Source: Anaerophaga thermohalophila DSM 12881 (GTDB taxonomy: Bacteria; Bacteroidota; Bacteroidia; Bacteroidales; Marinilabiliaceae). From it: a stretch of 64,000 nt of DNA. Of this stretch, positions 35,643 through 44,947 are shown piece after piece; positions within the stretch are counted from its first letter, which is position 1; each line of letters starts with the position of its first letter. A program made the position numbers and the translations under genes. The notes below the pieces were generated by a model. The model saw only the letters and a list, made by a program, of their open reading frames with translations, was not told the origin of the DNA and ran no database searches. The DNA lies in the NCBI RefSeq assembly GCF_000191885.1, contig NZ_AEWI01000004.1, positions 18,826 to 82,825 of the forward strand, in the 5' to 3' direction.

Positions 35643-37497
35643 CGGAACTTCCTGTCTAATTTTATCGGCAAATCACAGCACTCCCACTGCCAGGCTAAGT
35701 TTAAGAGTTTTTTTTGCTCAAATATGTGTGGCTAAGAAAGAATTAATACAAAAATTCTATAAAACATTTGCATATAATTTTTTAAATTATTATATTTGTG
35801 GCTAAGACATAAATTTAGCTATATGTTTATTCAAAGAACATACCGTAAGACAAAAAATAAGGTTTACCAATCAGTTGTTCTGATGGAAAATTATAGGGAG
35901 GGTGAAAAAGTTAAACATAGAAGCATTACCTCTTTAACAAAATGGCCAGAACATCTTGTAAATGATTTGGAAAAATTAATTAAAGGTAAAGCTATTACGG
36001 CAATAGAGGACTTGAATCTTTCTAATGGCAAATCATTCGGTGCAATTGAAGTAATCAAACAAGTGGCCAACCGACTGGGAATATATCAGGCCTTAGGCAG
36101 TTCTAAACAAGCAAAACTGGCAATGGTGCAAATTGCAGGGCGTATAATTACGCAACAGTCAAGGAATTACATTGCCAACGAATGGGTGATTAATCAGGAT
36201 ATTGAGAATGTTTACAATGTGTCCAGTTTCAATGAAGATAGCTTATACGATAACCTGGATTGGTTAAGCGCTAATCAGGAAAAAATAGAAAAGAAAATTT
36301 TCAGACACCGTTATCAAACAGAAAAAATAAAGAATATATTTTTATACGATGTAACTTCATCCTATTTGGAGGGGACAAAAAACGAACTGGCCACATACGG
36401 ATATAATAGGGACAAGAAAAAAGGCAAGATGCAAATAGTTGTAGGGCTGATGCTCGACAGCTATGGATACCCAATTACCATAGAGGTATTCAAAGGGAAT
36501 ACCGGTGACACAAAAACAGTTTCGTCACAACTTAAAAAACTCAAAGAAGTATTTGGTGTAGAGCGAGTTATTTTTGTTGGGGATAAAGGAATGATAAAAT
36601 CAAGCCAGATTGATGAAATCATATCAAACCAGTATAAATGGGATTATCTCACAACAATTACCAAAGAGCAGATTAAATCATTAATAAATAAAGGGGTATT
36701 GCAGCTATCTTTATTTGAAGACGAATTGGTAGAAGTAGCTGGCGAAAATAATGTGAGGTACATATTGCGGAAAAACAAGTATAGGGCAATAGAATTAAAA
36801 CGAAATAGAGAAGACCGAATTAAAAGGTTGATGGATTTTGTGACTAATAAAAACAAATACTTAAAAGAACATCCAAAAGCACAAATTAATGTTGCGCAAA
36901 GAGATATAAACAATGAGCTGGTAAAATTAAAACTAAAAAACATCGTCACGGTAGATGTGAACGAAAGAGGGTTCTCTATATCTATAGATGAGGAAGCAAA
37001 AGAAAAACAAGGGGAGTTAGATGGCTGTTATGTGGTTAAAACGGGAGTCCCAAAAGAAGAACTAAACACAAAAGAGGCCCATGATAGATACAAAGATTTA
37101 GGATTGGTTGAATTTGCATTTAGGACCATGAAGACCACAATTGAAGAGCTTAGACCAATATTTGTAAGAAAAGAGGATAGGACAAAGGGCCACGTATTTG
37201 TTGTGATGCTGGCGTATATGATAACCAAATATATTTCAGATAAAATAGCCAGTTTAAACTATACCCGAAAATTTGCTATTGAAAGCCTTGATAAAATACA
37301 ATATATAGAATATGATTTTAAAGGAACCAAAATAAAAGTACGCCCACATAACTTATCGAATCATCAAAAAGAAATATTGGATGCACTGGATATAAAACTA
37401 AATGTAGCTAAGAAGGAATCAGCCTGATAATATGGCGCATCCCTTGACAGAAAAGGGGTTTAAGGGATATTTATTTTCTTTAAGATAGGAAGTTCCG
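35643..37497 (+). mobile_element. IS1634-like insertion sequence, complete
   Basis: The 1855-bp element is bounded by inverted ends CGGAACTTCCTGTCTAA (left) and TTAAGATAGGAAGTTCCG (right, shown on the plus strand), which pair at about 15 of 17 positions. The flanking bases TTGGAT occur at 35637-35642 and again at 37498-37503 and are a 6-bp target duplication. Removing the element with one copy restores the susC frame. One transposase gene fills it in the same direction as susC. IS1634-family elements are usually 1.5-2 kb with target duplications of 5-6 bp or longer, so size and duplication fit. Confidence 0.95.
35823..37427 (+). CDS. IS1634-family DDE transposase
   Basis: A transposase of 534 residues from ATG 35823 (an in-frame ATG at 35796 would add 9). 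It opens like IS1634 members (FIQRTYRKTKNKVYQSVVL). Candidate catalytic residues in family order: Asp in FLYDVTSSYLEG near 175, Asp in VIFVGDKGMIKS near 251, and Glu in the VEFAFRTMKTTIEELRPIF region near 430, followed by KGHVFVVMLAYMI. No frameshift or stop is seen, so the element may still be active. Its stop lies 70 bases before the right end of the IS. The IS interrupts susC in the arabinan-like locus. Confidence 0.93.
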   Translation: MFIQRTYRKTKNKVYQSVVLMENYREGEKVKHRSITSLTKWPEHLVNDLEKLIKGKAITAIEDLNLSNGKSFGAIEVIKQVANRLGIYQALGSSKQAKLAMVQIAGRIITQQSRNYIANEWVINQDIENVYNVSSFNEDSLYDNLDWLSANQEKIEKKIFRHRYQTEKIKNIFLYDVTSSYLEGTKNELATYGYNRDKKKGKMQIVVGLMLDSYGYPITIEVFKGNTGDTKTVSSQLKKLKEVFGVERVIFVGDKGMIKSSQIDEIISNQYKWDYLTTITKEQIKSLINKGVLQLSLFEDELVEVAGENNVRYILRKNKYRAIELKRNREDRIKRLMDFVTNKNKYLKEHPKAQINVAQRDINNELVKLKLKNIVTVDVNERGFSISIDEEAKEKQGELDGCYVVKTGVPKEELNTKEAHDRYKDLGLVEFAFRTMKTTIEELRPIFVRKEDRTKGHVFVVMLAYMITKYISDKIASLNYTRKFAIESLDKIQYIEYDFKGTKIKVRPHNLSNHQKEILDALDIKLNVAKKESA

Positions 37498-38280
37498 TTG
37501 GATATGGCCGCGAATATTTTACCCAATGGAATACTCAATCGCATGTTGGAGAGCCTATTGGTGAGTGGTACCTGATAAAGATGGACGGAATATTTCGTTC
37601 AATGGACGAGGTACTGGCACATACCCATGAAGGAAACCTGATTCAACCCAATGCACAGCCCGGAGATATCCGATTTGAAGATTACAACAATGATGGGATG
37701 ATTACCGACGCAGACCGTCAGCATGTTGGCAGCCCGTGGCCCGACCTTCACCTCAGTATTAATGGTACTGTAGCCTGGAAAGGATTAGACTTTCAGTTGC
37801 AAATGGCCGGCGCTTTCGGGCATGAAGTATTTAACGGACCGCGCAGTGGAATGGACAGATTCGATGACAATTCCAATTACAGGGCCGACTATGATCCATG
37901 GACACCCGACAATGTTGAGGCGGAGGATCCCAGACCAATCTATCAGGATGGCCGTAATGCCATAGGCAACCAGTCACGCTGGATAGAAGATGGCTCCTAC
38001 CTTCGAGTGAAACAGATGGCCCTGGGCTATACTTTTCCTGAAAATATCCTGGGCAATTCGGTTGAAAACCTCCGGTTGTTTGTTAATGCCCAGAATCTGA
38101 TCACTTTTACTAAATACACCGGGTTAGACCCGGAATTCCGGAACGATAACATTTGGGAAAGAGGGCACGATTATGGTGCTTTCCCTAATCCAAAATCAGT
38201 GACAATCGGTGCTCAGTTAACATTTTAGGTGTTCAATATTGGATAGATTTTGAGCTGTTAAAAAATAAATTATTAGAGAT

Positions 38281-39852
38281 ATGAAAAAGTTATTGATATA
38301 TATTTTTTCCATTGGTTTGCTTCTCTCGTCCTGCGAGGATGCTGTTGATGTAAGCAATCCGAATAATATTGAGGTGAGAAACTTCTGGCAAAACGAGGCC
38401 GATGCCGAAAGTGGTGTTAATGCCATCTATAATATGTTTTACAAGCCGGGAACTTACTCGCGTTGGATATGGTTCCGTTTTGACCTTGCCTCCGACGAAG
38501 GTTTTAGTTCCAGCCCCTGGATTGAACTGGCAGACTGGACCCGTTTTATCTACAACAATTACAATTTTTGGGAAGGCAATGGCTGGACTTATCGCGATTG
38601 TTACGAAGCCATCTTCCGTGCCAATCAGGTGTTGCATTACGTTCCTGATATAGAATTTGAAGACCAGCAAAAGAAAGACCGGCTGCTCGGACAGGCTTAT
38701 TTCCTCAGAGCGCTCTACTACTACAACCTGGCCATTCTCTGGGGTAGTGAAAACAACAGTTTGTCGATTGTATCGGAGCCATCTAAACCGGGTGATTCTC
38801 CTGAAGGACATCCTGTATCTGATGTTTGGGCACAGGCAGAGAATGATCTTGAGAACGCTATTGCTATGTTACCTCCACAATGGGACGATAGCAATGTTGG
38901 ACGGGCAACGAAAGGTGCAGCCTATGCTTTGAGGGCCAAATGCCGGATGCAACAGCACAAGTGGGACGAAGCACTCCAGGACCTGGAATGGCTTGTAGAC
39001 GGTGAAGGCGCTCAATATTATGACCTGGTCGCTAATTTTAAAGATAACTTCACTCATTATAATGAGAATAACGTTGAATCCGTTTTCGAAATTCAGTATT
39101 CCGATGTTCATAAGGCACCGGCCGGTGATGGAGATTTTGATATTGATCCCAACCTTGGTCTGAACCGGGGACAGTTTTTTGCACCTCCCGGAATCGGGTG
39201 GACAGATGGCGAAGTGCGTCCATGGATTGTTGACGAATTCAGAAGTGAACTAAATCTTGATGGAGGATATGATATCCGTTTGAGGGAAAGTGTTTTCTAT
39301 GAACAGATGGCGGATGATTTCCCCGGGAATGACAGGATTTATCGTTTTGGCATGGAAGTGTGGAACCAGGATAATTACCAGGGACGTGTTTTTGTAAGGA
39401 AATACGGAACCGATTACTATCGTGATTTTGATGATTATCACAGTCCTGTTAATGTGCGGTTAATTCGTTATGCGGATGTGCTTCTGATGTATGCCGAATG
39501 CATTGCCAACCTTCCTGCCGGAAACCTTGACGATGCAGTGGCAATGGTTGACAGAGTGAGGGCCCGGGCCAATATGCCAAATCTTGAAGTAAATTATCCC
39601 GAAGCTACCCAGAATAATGAAGCTTTTCTGGAGCGTTTGCAAATTGAGCGTTCGCTTGAGTTATGTCTCGAAGGACACCGCTGGGCCGACTTAAGGCGTT
39701 GGGGATTAATGGAAAATCAGGATGGTGTTAATGAACTGGCTCAAAGGGATCCCGATTTCAACAACTTTGTAGTGGGAAGACACCACTGTCTCCCAATTCC
39801 TTCAAGTGAAGTTAATAACAATGAGAATCTTGAACAGAATCCCAATTATTAA
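38281..39852 (+). CDS. SusD/RagB glycan-binding lipoprotein of the HTCS-linked locus
   Basis: A 523-residue lipoprotein (lipobox LLSSC). Family marks: GQAYFLRALYYYNLAILWGS near 140, VRLIRYADVLLMYAECIAN near 395, DRVRARANMP and LEGHRWADLRRWG. It starts 52 bases after the end of the split susC. Expression of this gene and those after it now depends on readthrough of the IS or on a promoter inside it, because the insertion lies upstream in the same transcript. If its SusC partner is lost, the SusD has nothing to cap. Confidence 0.96.
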   Translation: MKKLLIYIFSIGLLLSSCEDAVDVSNPNNIEVRNFWQNEADAESGVNAIYNMFYKPGTYSRWIWFRFDLASDEGFSSSPWIELADWTRFIYNNYNFWEGNGWTYRDCYEAIFRANQVLHYVPDIEFEDQQKKDRLLGQAYFLRALYYYNLAILWGSENNSLSIVSEPSKPGDSPEGHPVSDVWAQAENDLENAIAMLPPQWDDSNVGRATKGAAYALRAKCRMQQHKWDEALQDLEWLVDGEGAQYYDLVANFKDNFTHYNENNVESVFEIQYSDVHKAPAGDGDFDIDPNLGLNRGQFFAPPGIGWTDGEVRPWIVDEFRSELNLDGGYDIRLRESVFYEQMADDFPGNDRIYRFGMEVWNQDNYQGRVFVRKYGTDYYRDFDDYHSPVNVRLIRYADVLLMYAECIANLPAGNLDDAVAMVDRVRARANMPNLEVNYPEATQNNEAFLERLQIERSLELCLEGHRWADLRRWGLMENQDGVNELAQRDPDFNNFVVGRHHCLPIPSSEVNNNENLEQNPNY

Positions 39853-39893
39853 GGAATTTATAAAGGATTAAAGGTCCTTTGAATAATTTTTAA

Positions 39894-39929
39894 CGGATGC
39901 GGTGGGAGATGGTATGCCTGCCGCATCCG
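39894..39929 (+). terminator. Strong hairpin between susD and the first GH43 gene
   Basis: CGGATGCGG (39894-39902) pairs perfectly with CCGCATCCG (39921-39929); AAAATTTT follows. It lies 42 bases after susD and 20 before the next gene. It can stop part of the transcripts or protect the susCD message, keeping enzyme expression lower than that of the binding proteins. Confidence 0.65.
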
Positions 39930-39949
39930 AAAATTTTAAACTTTGAATA

Positions 39950-40933
39950 ATGACAAGAAAAGCAATACTATTTCTACTTGTTTTATTGGGAAGTGCTTTA
40001 TTTTATGCTTGTTCTGATCGAAAAAGTGATTCTTCTGACAATTCTGGTGACGCTGCTACAAAAGTTCCTTTAGGTGACCCGTTCATTATGTACCATGAAG
40101 GTGTTTATTATGCTTATGGGACCTTTTCGGAAGATGGCATTATCGTATTTACTTCAACCGATCTGAAGAACTGGGAAGTGCCAGATGGATTGACCAATGG
40201 TTTGGCGCTTCATAAATCTGATGTGTGGGGTGATCGTTGGTTTTGGGCGCCTGAAGTTTATCATGTTGACGGGACTTTCTATATGTATTTTTCTGCTGAT
40301 GAACATATTTGTGCAGCTACCAGTGACAACCCGCTGGGGCCGTTTAAACAGGCAGAGAAAAAGCCGATGATAACTGACGAGAAATGCATCGACAATTCTC
40401 TTTTTGTTGATGAAAACGGGACCCCATGGCTTTATTTCGACAGGTTTAATGATGGTTTGAATATTTGGGTGGCCGAACTGACCGAAAATCTTCTTGAAAT
40501 AAAACCGGAAACCATGAAACCATGCATTCATGTTTCTCAGGAATGGGAGAAGATATGGCCACGGGTGAATGAAGGTGCTTATGTTATCAGACACGATGGA
40601 CTTTATTACATGACTTATTCGGCCAACAGTTATGAGAGTCAGTTCTATGGCGTTGGCTTTGCTACTGCTGAAAGTCCGGCAGGCCCATGGGTGAAATATG
40701 AAGAAAATCCCATATTGCAAAAGCCCGGCAACCTGGTTGGGGTTGGACACAGTGCAATGTTCAGAGACAAAGACGGTGTTCTCAGAATCGTTTTCCACGC
40801 GCATAATAGCGATGAGAGCATTCATCCTCGTCACATGTATATCAGTACAGTGAGCTTTAAGGAACGCAATGACGATCCGGATGTGATGGTTGTTGATGAG
40901 AATTATATGGTTCCCCAACTGAAAACGGATTAA
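39950..40933 (+). CDS. GH43-family exolipoprotein (arabinan/xylan-type glycosidase)
   Basis: A 327-residue lipoprotein (hydrophobic core, then a lipobox ending FYAC). It is a five-bladed propeller of GH43: LGDPFIM (catalytic base Asp near 43), VDENGTPWLYFDRFNDG preceded by IDNSLF (pKa-tuning Asp near 147) and NEGAYVIRHDGLYYMTYSAN (acid Glu near 208). The blade motifs WAPEVYHVDGTFYMYFSA and HSAMFRDKDG are family-typical. Members cleave alpha-L-arabinofuranosides or beta-xylosides. The following gene begins 2 bases after the stop, so the two are translated together. Confidence 0.9.
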   Translation: MTRKAILFLLVLLGSALFYACSDRKSDSSDNSGDAATKVPLGDPFIMYHEGVYYAYGTFSEDGIIVFTSTDLKNWEVPDGLTNGLALHKSDVWGDRWFWAPEVYHVDGTFYMYFSADEHICAATSDNPLGPFKQAEKKPMITDEKCIDNSLFVDENGTPWLYFDRFNDGLNIWVAELTENLLEIKPETMKPCIHVSQEWEKIWPRVNEGAYVIRHDGLYYMTYSANSYESQFYGVGFATAESPAGPWVKYEENPILQKPGNLVGVGHSAMFRDKDGVLRIVFHAHNSDESIHPRHMYISTVSFKERNDDPDVMVVDENYMVPQLKTD

Positions 40934-40935
40934 TT

Positions 40936-42687
40936 ATGATTTCTGAATTAAGATTGTTCTCTTTTTGTGTGCTTTTGTGCCTGTTTTCTTCATCTTGTAA
41001 GGGGCAGAATCAGGAAAATAGTATTACAGATTTCGAGCGAAAGACAGATGATCCGCTTGACGGCATTCGTATAGCATGGGACTATAGTTCACTGAAGCGC
41101 CTGGCGCCACGTGACGGGAGGCAGCTTTCATGGGCCGGATATCCAAGAGTAAAACGATTGAATAACGGCATGTTGGTGGCCGTTTATGAGACCAATGGCA
41201 ATGTGGAAATCATCAGCAGTGAGGACAACGGTCTTACCTGGAGTGATCCGTCCATACTTTTTGAAAAACACATCCGTTCATCTGTTACAATAAGCAAAGC
41301 CAACGGTGAGTTGATTCAACTGTCAAACGGTGATCTTGTGGCCGGATGCAATTACCGCCCTTCGAATGATGGTATTGCACCATTTGCAATAGCAGTGAAG
41401 CGGAGTTCAGATTTGGGGAAAACCTGGTCGGAATCGCAGGTAATTTATGAAGCCGGTAAAGATTTCAGAAATGGATGCTGGGAACCGGCCTTTTTGCAAC
41501 TCCCATCCGGTGAAATGCAGGTTTATTTTGCCAATGAAGCTCCTTATACGCAGTCTGATGAACAGGAAATATCCATGTTAAGCTCTTCGGATGAAGGAAA
41601 TACCTGGAGCGGAGAGGCTGTCACTGTTAGTTTTAGAAAAAACCATCGCGATGGTATGCCTGTTCCGGTTATTGGAGGGGACGAAATACTGGTGGCGATA
41701 GAGGATAATGCATCAGGGCAGTTTAAACCCTGGATTGTAAGGACACCTCTTGATAAACCCTGGATTAAGCCGGTTGACGGAGATTCTCCAAATCGTGAAG
41801 CGGCTCATCATGAGGAACTGCCCGATCAGGTTTATGCCGGGGCGCCTTATCTGGTAAGACTTCCTTCCGGAGAATTGCTCCTGTCTTATCAGACCACCCG
41901 TGGCAGAACCGATAATTGGGAACTTTCTACTATGGAAGTTGCAATTGGAGATTCTGAGGGGCGCAATTTCTCAAGGATTACGCAACCATTCGATGTCCCG
42001 TTGGATCGCGAAGCCAAATGGAATTCCATTTCGCTTTGGGATGAAAATACCGTTGTCGCTGCTTCCACTACCAGCTTTAGAAATCCTGCCTGTGAGGTGT
42101 GGACCATCCTGGGACATATCGTAAAAGAGCCGGTCGCTCCGGTCAGTCCGGTGTCTGTTGACGGCCGCATGAATGAAAACGAATGGAAAGAAAGATTTCC
42201 GCTTTTTATAGGGCATAAGGGGATGGTCAATGCCCGGGCCGATATTGCCCGGGATGACGACTTCTTGTATTTCGCTGCAAAAGTTAATTATGAAAGTTCT
42301 GAAGCGATTCCCGGAACAACCGACGACGATGGTGTTACTATTTATGTAGATGCAGGAAACTACAACCTCACGTGTCCCGATTCCGGTCTTTTCAGAGTTT
42401 TCTGTAATCGCAATGAAGAATTTCGCTTTCACGAGGGGAGAAAAGGCGAATGGATTCATGAAGAGGCTGAAGGAATAAAATTGTCAACACAGGATTTGGA
42501 AAACAAAGGATACCGGTTGGAACTTGCCATACCTTTTTCTGCACTGAATTACCGGGAAGGAAATGACATCCGAATAAATGTAAAACTCAGTTACCGGGAT
42601 AAAGATGGCAGCATAACCGAAGAGAATATTGTTCATGCTGTTGATGATGCTTCAAATACCTGGTGCAGGGTGAAAATGAAACCATGA
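40936..42687 (+). CDS. GH93/sialidase-like propeller lipoprotein with C-terminal carbohydrate-binding-like domain
   Basis: A 583-residue lipoprotein (lipobox SSSC). The first 390 residues form a six-bladed BNR propeller. SWAGYPRVKRLNNGMLVAVYE opens the fold, with Asp boxes SSEDNGLTWSDP, SSDLGKTWSES and SSDEGNTWSGE. GCWEPAFLQLPSGEMQVYFANE near 180 closely resembles the catalytic 'WEP' block of GH93 exo-alpha-1,5-L-arabinanases, whereas the full FRIP-type arginine motif of true sialidases is not seen. From about 400 the chain becomes a CBM9/DOMON-like beta-sandwich (VDGRMNENEWKE, DDFLYFAAKV, YRLELAIPFSALNYR). I favour an exo-arabinanase because of the neighbouring GH43 genes; a sialidase is the alternative. 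It is coupled to the upstream GH43 by a 2-base gap. Confidence 0.75.
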   Translation: MISELRLFSFCVLLCLFSSSCKGQNQENSITDFERKTDDPLDGIRIAWDYSSLKRLAPRDGRQLSWAGYPRVKRLNNGMLVAVYETNGNVEIISSEDNGLTWSDPSILFEKHIRSSVTISKANGELIQLSNGDLVAGCNYRPSNDGIAPFAIAVKRSSDLGKTWSESQVIYEAGKDFRNGCWEPAFLQLPSGEMQVYFANEAPYTQSDEQEISMLSSSDEGNTWSGEAVTVSFRKNHRDGMPVPVIGGDEILVAIEDNASGQFKPWIVRTPLDKPWIKPVDGDSPNREAAHHEELPDQVYAGAPYLVRLPSGELLLSYQTTRGRTDNWELSTMEVAIGDSEGRNFSRITQPFDVPLDREAKWNSISLWDENTVVAASTTSFRNPACEVWTILGHIVKEPVAPVSPVSVDGRMNENEWKERFPLFIGHKGMVNARADIARDDDFLYFAAKVNYESSEAIPGTTDDDGVTIYVDAGNYNLTCPDSGLFRVFCNRNEEFRFHEGRKGEWIHEEAEGIKLSTQDLENKGYRLELAIPFSALNYREGNDIRINVKLSYRDKDGSITEENIVHAVDDASNTWCRVKMKP

Positions 42688-42800
42688 AAATCTTTATCTC
42701 CCGAAGAGAGCATAACAATTAATGGCTGGCGATAATGCAGGTGGCAAATATCTGGTTGGGTTAAAAAAATTAAATGATTTGAATTTGATAGATAAGGTTT

Positions 42801-44846
42801 ATGAGAAATATTAAATATTGGAGTTGCAGGTTTTTGTTTGGACTGGGATTCGTGACATTGTTTGCAGGAAGTGTTTTTTCACAAACAAATGAAGAAATGC
42901 GGGCCGAAATTATGTTGAAAACGCCCGGAAATCCGGCGAAAAGCTATATCCTGAGGATTGGAAACACGGATAAAGACAATAACTTCCGTTACTTACCGGA
43001 TAAGGACATTCCGCTGGAAATAACAGGAAAAACAAAGACCCTCGGGAATTCTGTATATTATAGGATAACATTGACTGCCCGTGAAGATGTATTCTTTAAT
43101 TTTAAACAAAGTGTGGCTGCCGGCCAGGCTGAACATGAAAATTGTAAGTTCCTGATGCCGGGGTTTTGGTATCGTCACAATCTTCGTTCGCCGGAAGAAG
43201 CACCGTCATTTCACACAAGTGACAGCTGGCTGGTAAGAGAAGACCGTTTGAGTTCACCCCTTACCGGTATTTTTGATGAAAGTACCGGCCGTTATTATAC
43301 GGTTTTGAGGAACGATGATATAGATACAGTATCATATACAGCTATTCATCACGGTGAAGTTATACTCTCGGGCGAAAGTGATTTAGGCTTTACCGGTTTT
43401 GAAAATATTCATGACAAAGCCTGGATGTCGTTCGGATTTCCTCACCGCGAGATTCCTAAAACTTACATTCGCAAGCTGACACTTGCTCCGCCGGTTGTTG
43501 CATTTGCCGGGCTAAAAAAAGGAGAAACCAAAATCCTGAATTGGATTGTAAACAGCGGCCATGCCTCCGGCTTCTCTGATTTTGTGGCTCAGGTATGGAA
43601 CTATTCGTTCAGCCATTTCAAACCGATGCCGGTTGAACTGGATTATTCGGTTAAAACGGTGAAAGAGACACTGGCAAACTTTTTTATCGAAAGTTATGTG
43701 GAGACCGAAGACCTCAATTACTTTTCCGGTATCCATTTACGTACGGATGATTGCTCAGATATGGGAGGTGCTGAGGTTGGCTTTATAGGCAGGGTACTAC
43801 TGAATGCTTTTTTTGCACTTGAATATGCCCATGAAACAGATAATCCCGGGCTTAAGCAGATTGCAGAAAACGTTTTGAAAAGTTATCTGGAAAAAGGATT
43901 TACAGATTCGGGGTTTTTCAGAGAATCTATCAACTATCATACTGATGAAGAACCTGATGTGTATAGTATCCGCCGGCAATCTGAGGGGGTTTATGCAATT
44001 CTTAAGTATCTGGATTTTGAGAGGAAGCAAGGGAGGAAGCATCTCGGATGGGAAAAACGAATCAGAAAGTTATTGGATAATTTTCTAAGACTTCAGAACG
44101 CGGATGGCAGTTTCCCGCGTAAGTTTAAAAATGATTTTGAACTGGTGGACGCAACGGGAGGAAGTACTCCTTCGGCAACAGTGCCTTTGGTTATGGCTTC
44201 AAAATACTTCAATGATAAGGAATACCTGGAAAGTGCAGAAAAATCGGGAGAATATCTTGAAAACGAGTTGATTTCCAGGTCCGATTATTTTTCTTCCACA
44301 CTTGACGCCAATTGTGAGGATAAAGAGGCCTCTCTTTATGCATCAACGGCTATGTATTATCTGGCTCTGGCTTCAAAAGGGAGGAAGCACGATCATTATG
44401 TTGCGCTTGCCAAAGAGGCTTCCTTTTTTGCCCTTTCGTGGTATTACATGTGGGATGTTCCTTTTGCCCGTGGACAGATGTTAGGTGATATTGGTCTGAA
44501 AACCCGCGGATGGGGGAATGTCTCGGTTGAGAATAATCATATTGATGTATTCATCTTTGAGTTTGCCGATGTGTTGAACTACCTTGCGAAGGAGACATCT
44601 GAACCGGCATTCAGTGAATTTGCTAAAGTTATTAATACTTCAATGCTGCAACTGTTGCCTTACCCAGGTCACATGTGTGGCATAGCCCGTACCGGATATT
44701 ATCCCGAAGTGGTTCAGCACACCAACTGGGATTACGGGAAAAACGGGAAAGGTTTTTATAATGACATTTTTGCACCCGGATGGACTGTTGCATCCCTTTG
44801 GGAAATGCTTACACCAGGTGCGGCAGAACGGTTTATGCTTGATTGA
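42801..44846 (+). CDS. Exported alpha/alpha-barrel protein, probable glycosidase, family not assigned
   Basis: A 681-residue exported protein (signal peptide cleaved near VFSQT). About the first 260 residues are beta-rich with no motif I can name. From about 285 the chain is helical with paired hairpins: ETLANFFIESYVETED, GFIGRVLLNAFFALEYAHETD, RRQSEGVYAILKYLDFER, SATVPLVMASKYFNDKEYLE, ASLYASTAMYYLALASK and GWGNVSVENNHIDVFIFEFADVL, the pattern of an alpha/alpha toroid. Conserved-looking acidic and aromatic groups (TDDCSDMGGAEVG, FPRKFKNDFELVDATGG) sit in loops. The architecture recalls GH127/GH142/GH146-type arabinosidases and heparinase-like lyases, but I cannot choose. Operon context points to arabinan-derived substrates. 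Confidence 0.6.
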   Translation: MRNIKYWSCRFLFGLGFVTLFAGSVFSQTNEEMRAEIMLKTPGNPAKSYILRIGNTDKDNNFRYLPDKDIPLEITGKTKTLGNSVYYRITLTAREDVFFNFKQSVAAGQAEHENCKFLMPGFWYRHNLRSPEEAPSFHTSDSWLVREDRLSSPLTGIFDESTGRYYTVLRNDDIDTVSYTAIHHGEVILSGESDLGFTGFENIHDKAWMSFGFPHREIPKTYIRKLTLAPPVVAFAGLKKGETKILNWIVNSGHASGFSDFVAQVWNYSFSHFKPMPVELDYSVKTVKETLANFFIESYVETEDLNYFSGIHLRTDDCSDMGGAEVGFIGRVLLNAFFALEYAHETDNPGLKQIAENVLKSYLEKGFTDSGFFRESINYHTDEEPDVYSIRRQSEGVYAILKYLDFERKQGRKHLGWEKRIRKLLDNFLRLQNADGSFPRKFKNDFELVDATGGSTPSATVPLVMASKYFNDKEYLESAEKSGEYLENELISRSDYFSSTLDANCEDKEASLYASTAMYYLALASKGRKHDHYVALAKEASFFALSWYYMWDVPFARGQMLGDIGLKTRGWGNVSVENNHIDVFIFEFADVLNYLAKETSEPAFSEFAKVINTSMLQLLPYPGHMCGIARTGYYPEVVQHTNWDYGKNGKGFYNDIFAPGWTVASLWEMLTPGAAERFMLD

Positions 44847-44947
44847 TTTTAGATTTAAGAACTTTCAAGCATAACCAAACAGATTACCAGGTGTTTGCCA
44901 AAGTTTAGCGAAGTATTGAGTTATGACCTGAAATAAAATTTATACCA

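Larger units (their letters stand above)
33380..38228 (+). pseudogene. SusC/RagA-type importer gene split by an IS element
   Basis: The gene runs 33380-35642, is interrupted by 35643-37497, and resumes to 38228. The first part has a signal peptide (LPVCLFAQ), a carboxypeptidase-regulatory-like domain (GAPIPGVNIIVQD) and the plug (VVVIGYQTVKKADLTGAVSV); it has no STN domain, fitting control by the HTCS. With the IS and one copy of TTGGAT removed, the frame reads straight through as EILELGYGREYFTQWN, giving about 995 residues ending VTIGAQLTF. As it stands the first part ends 6 codons into the IS (GSELPV), lacking about 230 residues of the barrel, so a working transporter is not expected. An open frame starting at 37581 covers the barrel end but has no signal peptide. 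Confidence 0.93.

Noticed and set aside
37581..38228. Independent 215-residue gene
   Set aside because: It is the 3' part of the interrupted susC: the frame joins exactly to the 5' part when the IS and one target copy are removed, and it has no signal peptide.
40154..40918. 254-residue minus-strand ORF
   Set aside because: Lies wholly within the GH43 gene on the opposite strand and shows no domain.
41971..42459. 162-residue minus-strand ORF
   Set aside because: Antisense to the GH93-like gene, no features.
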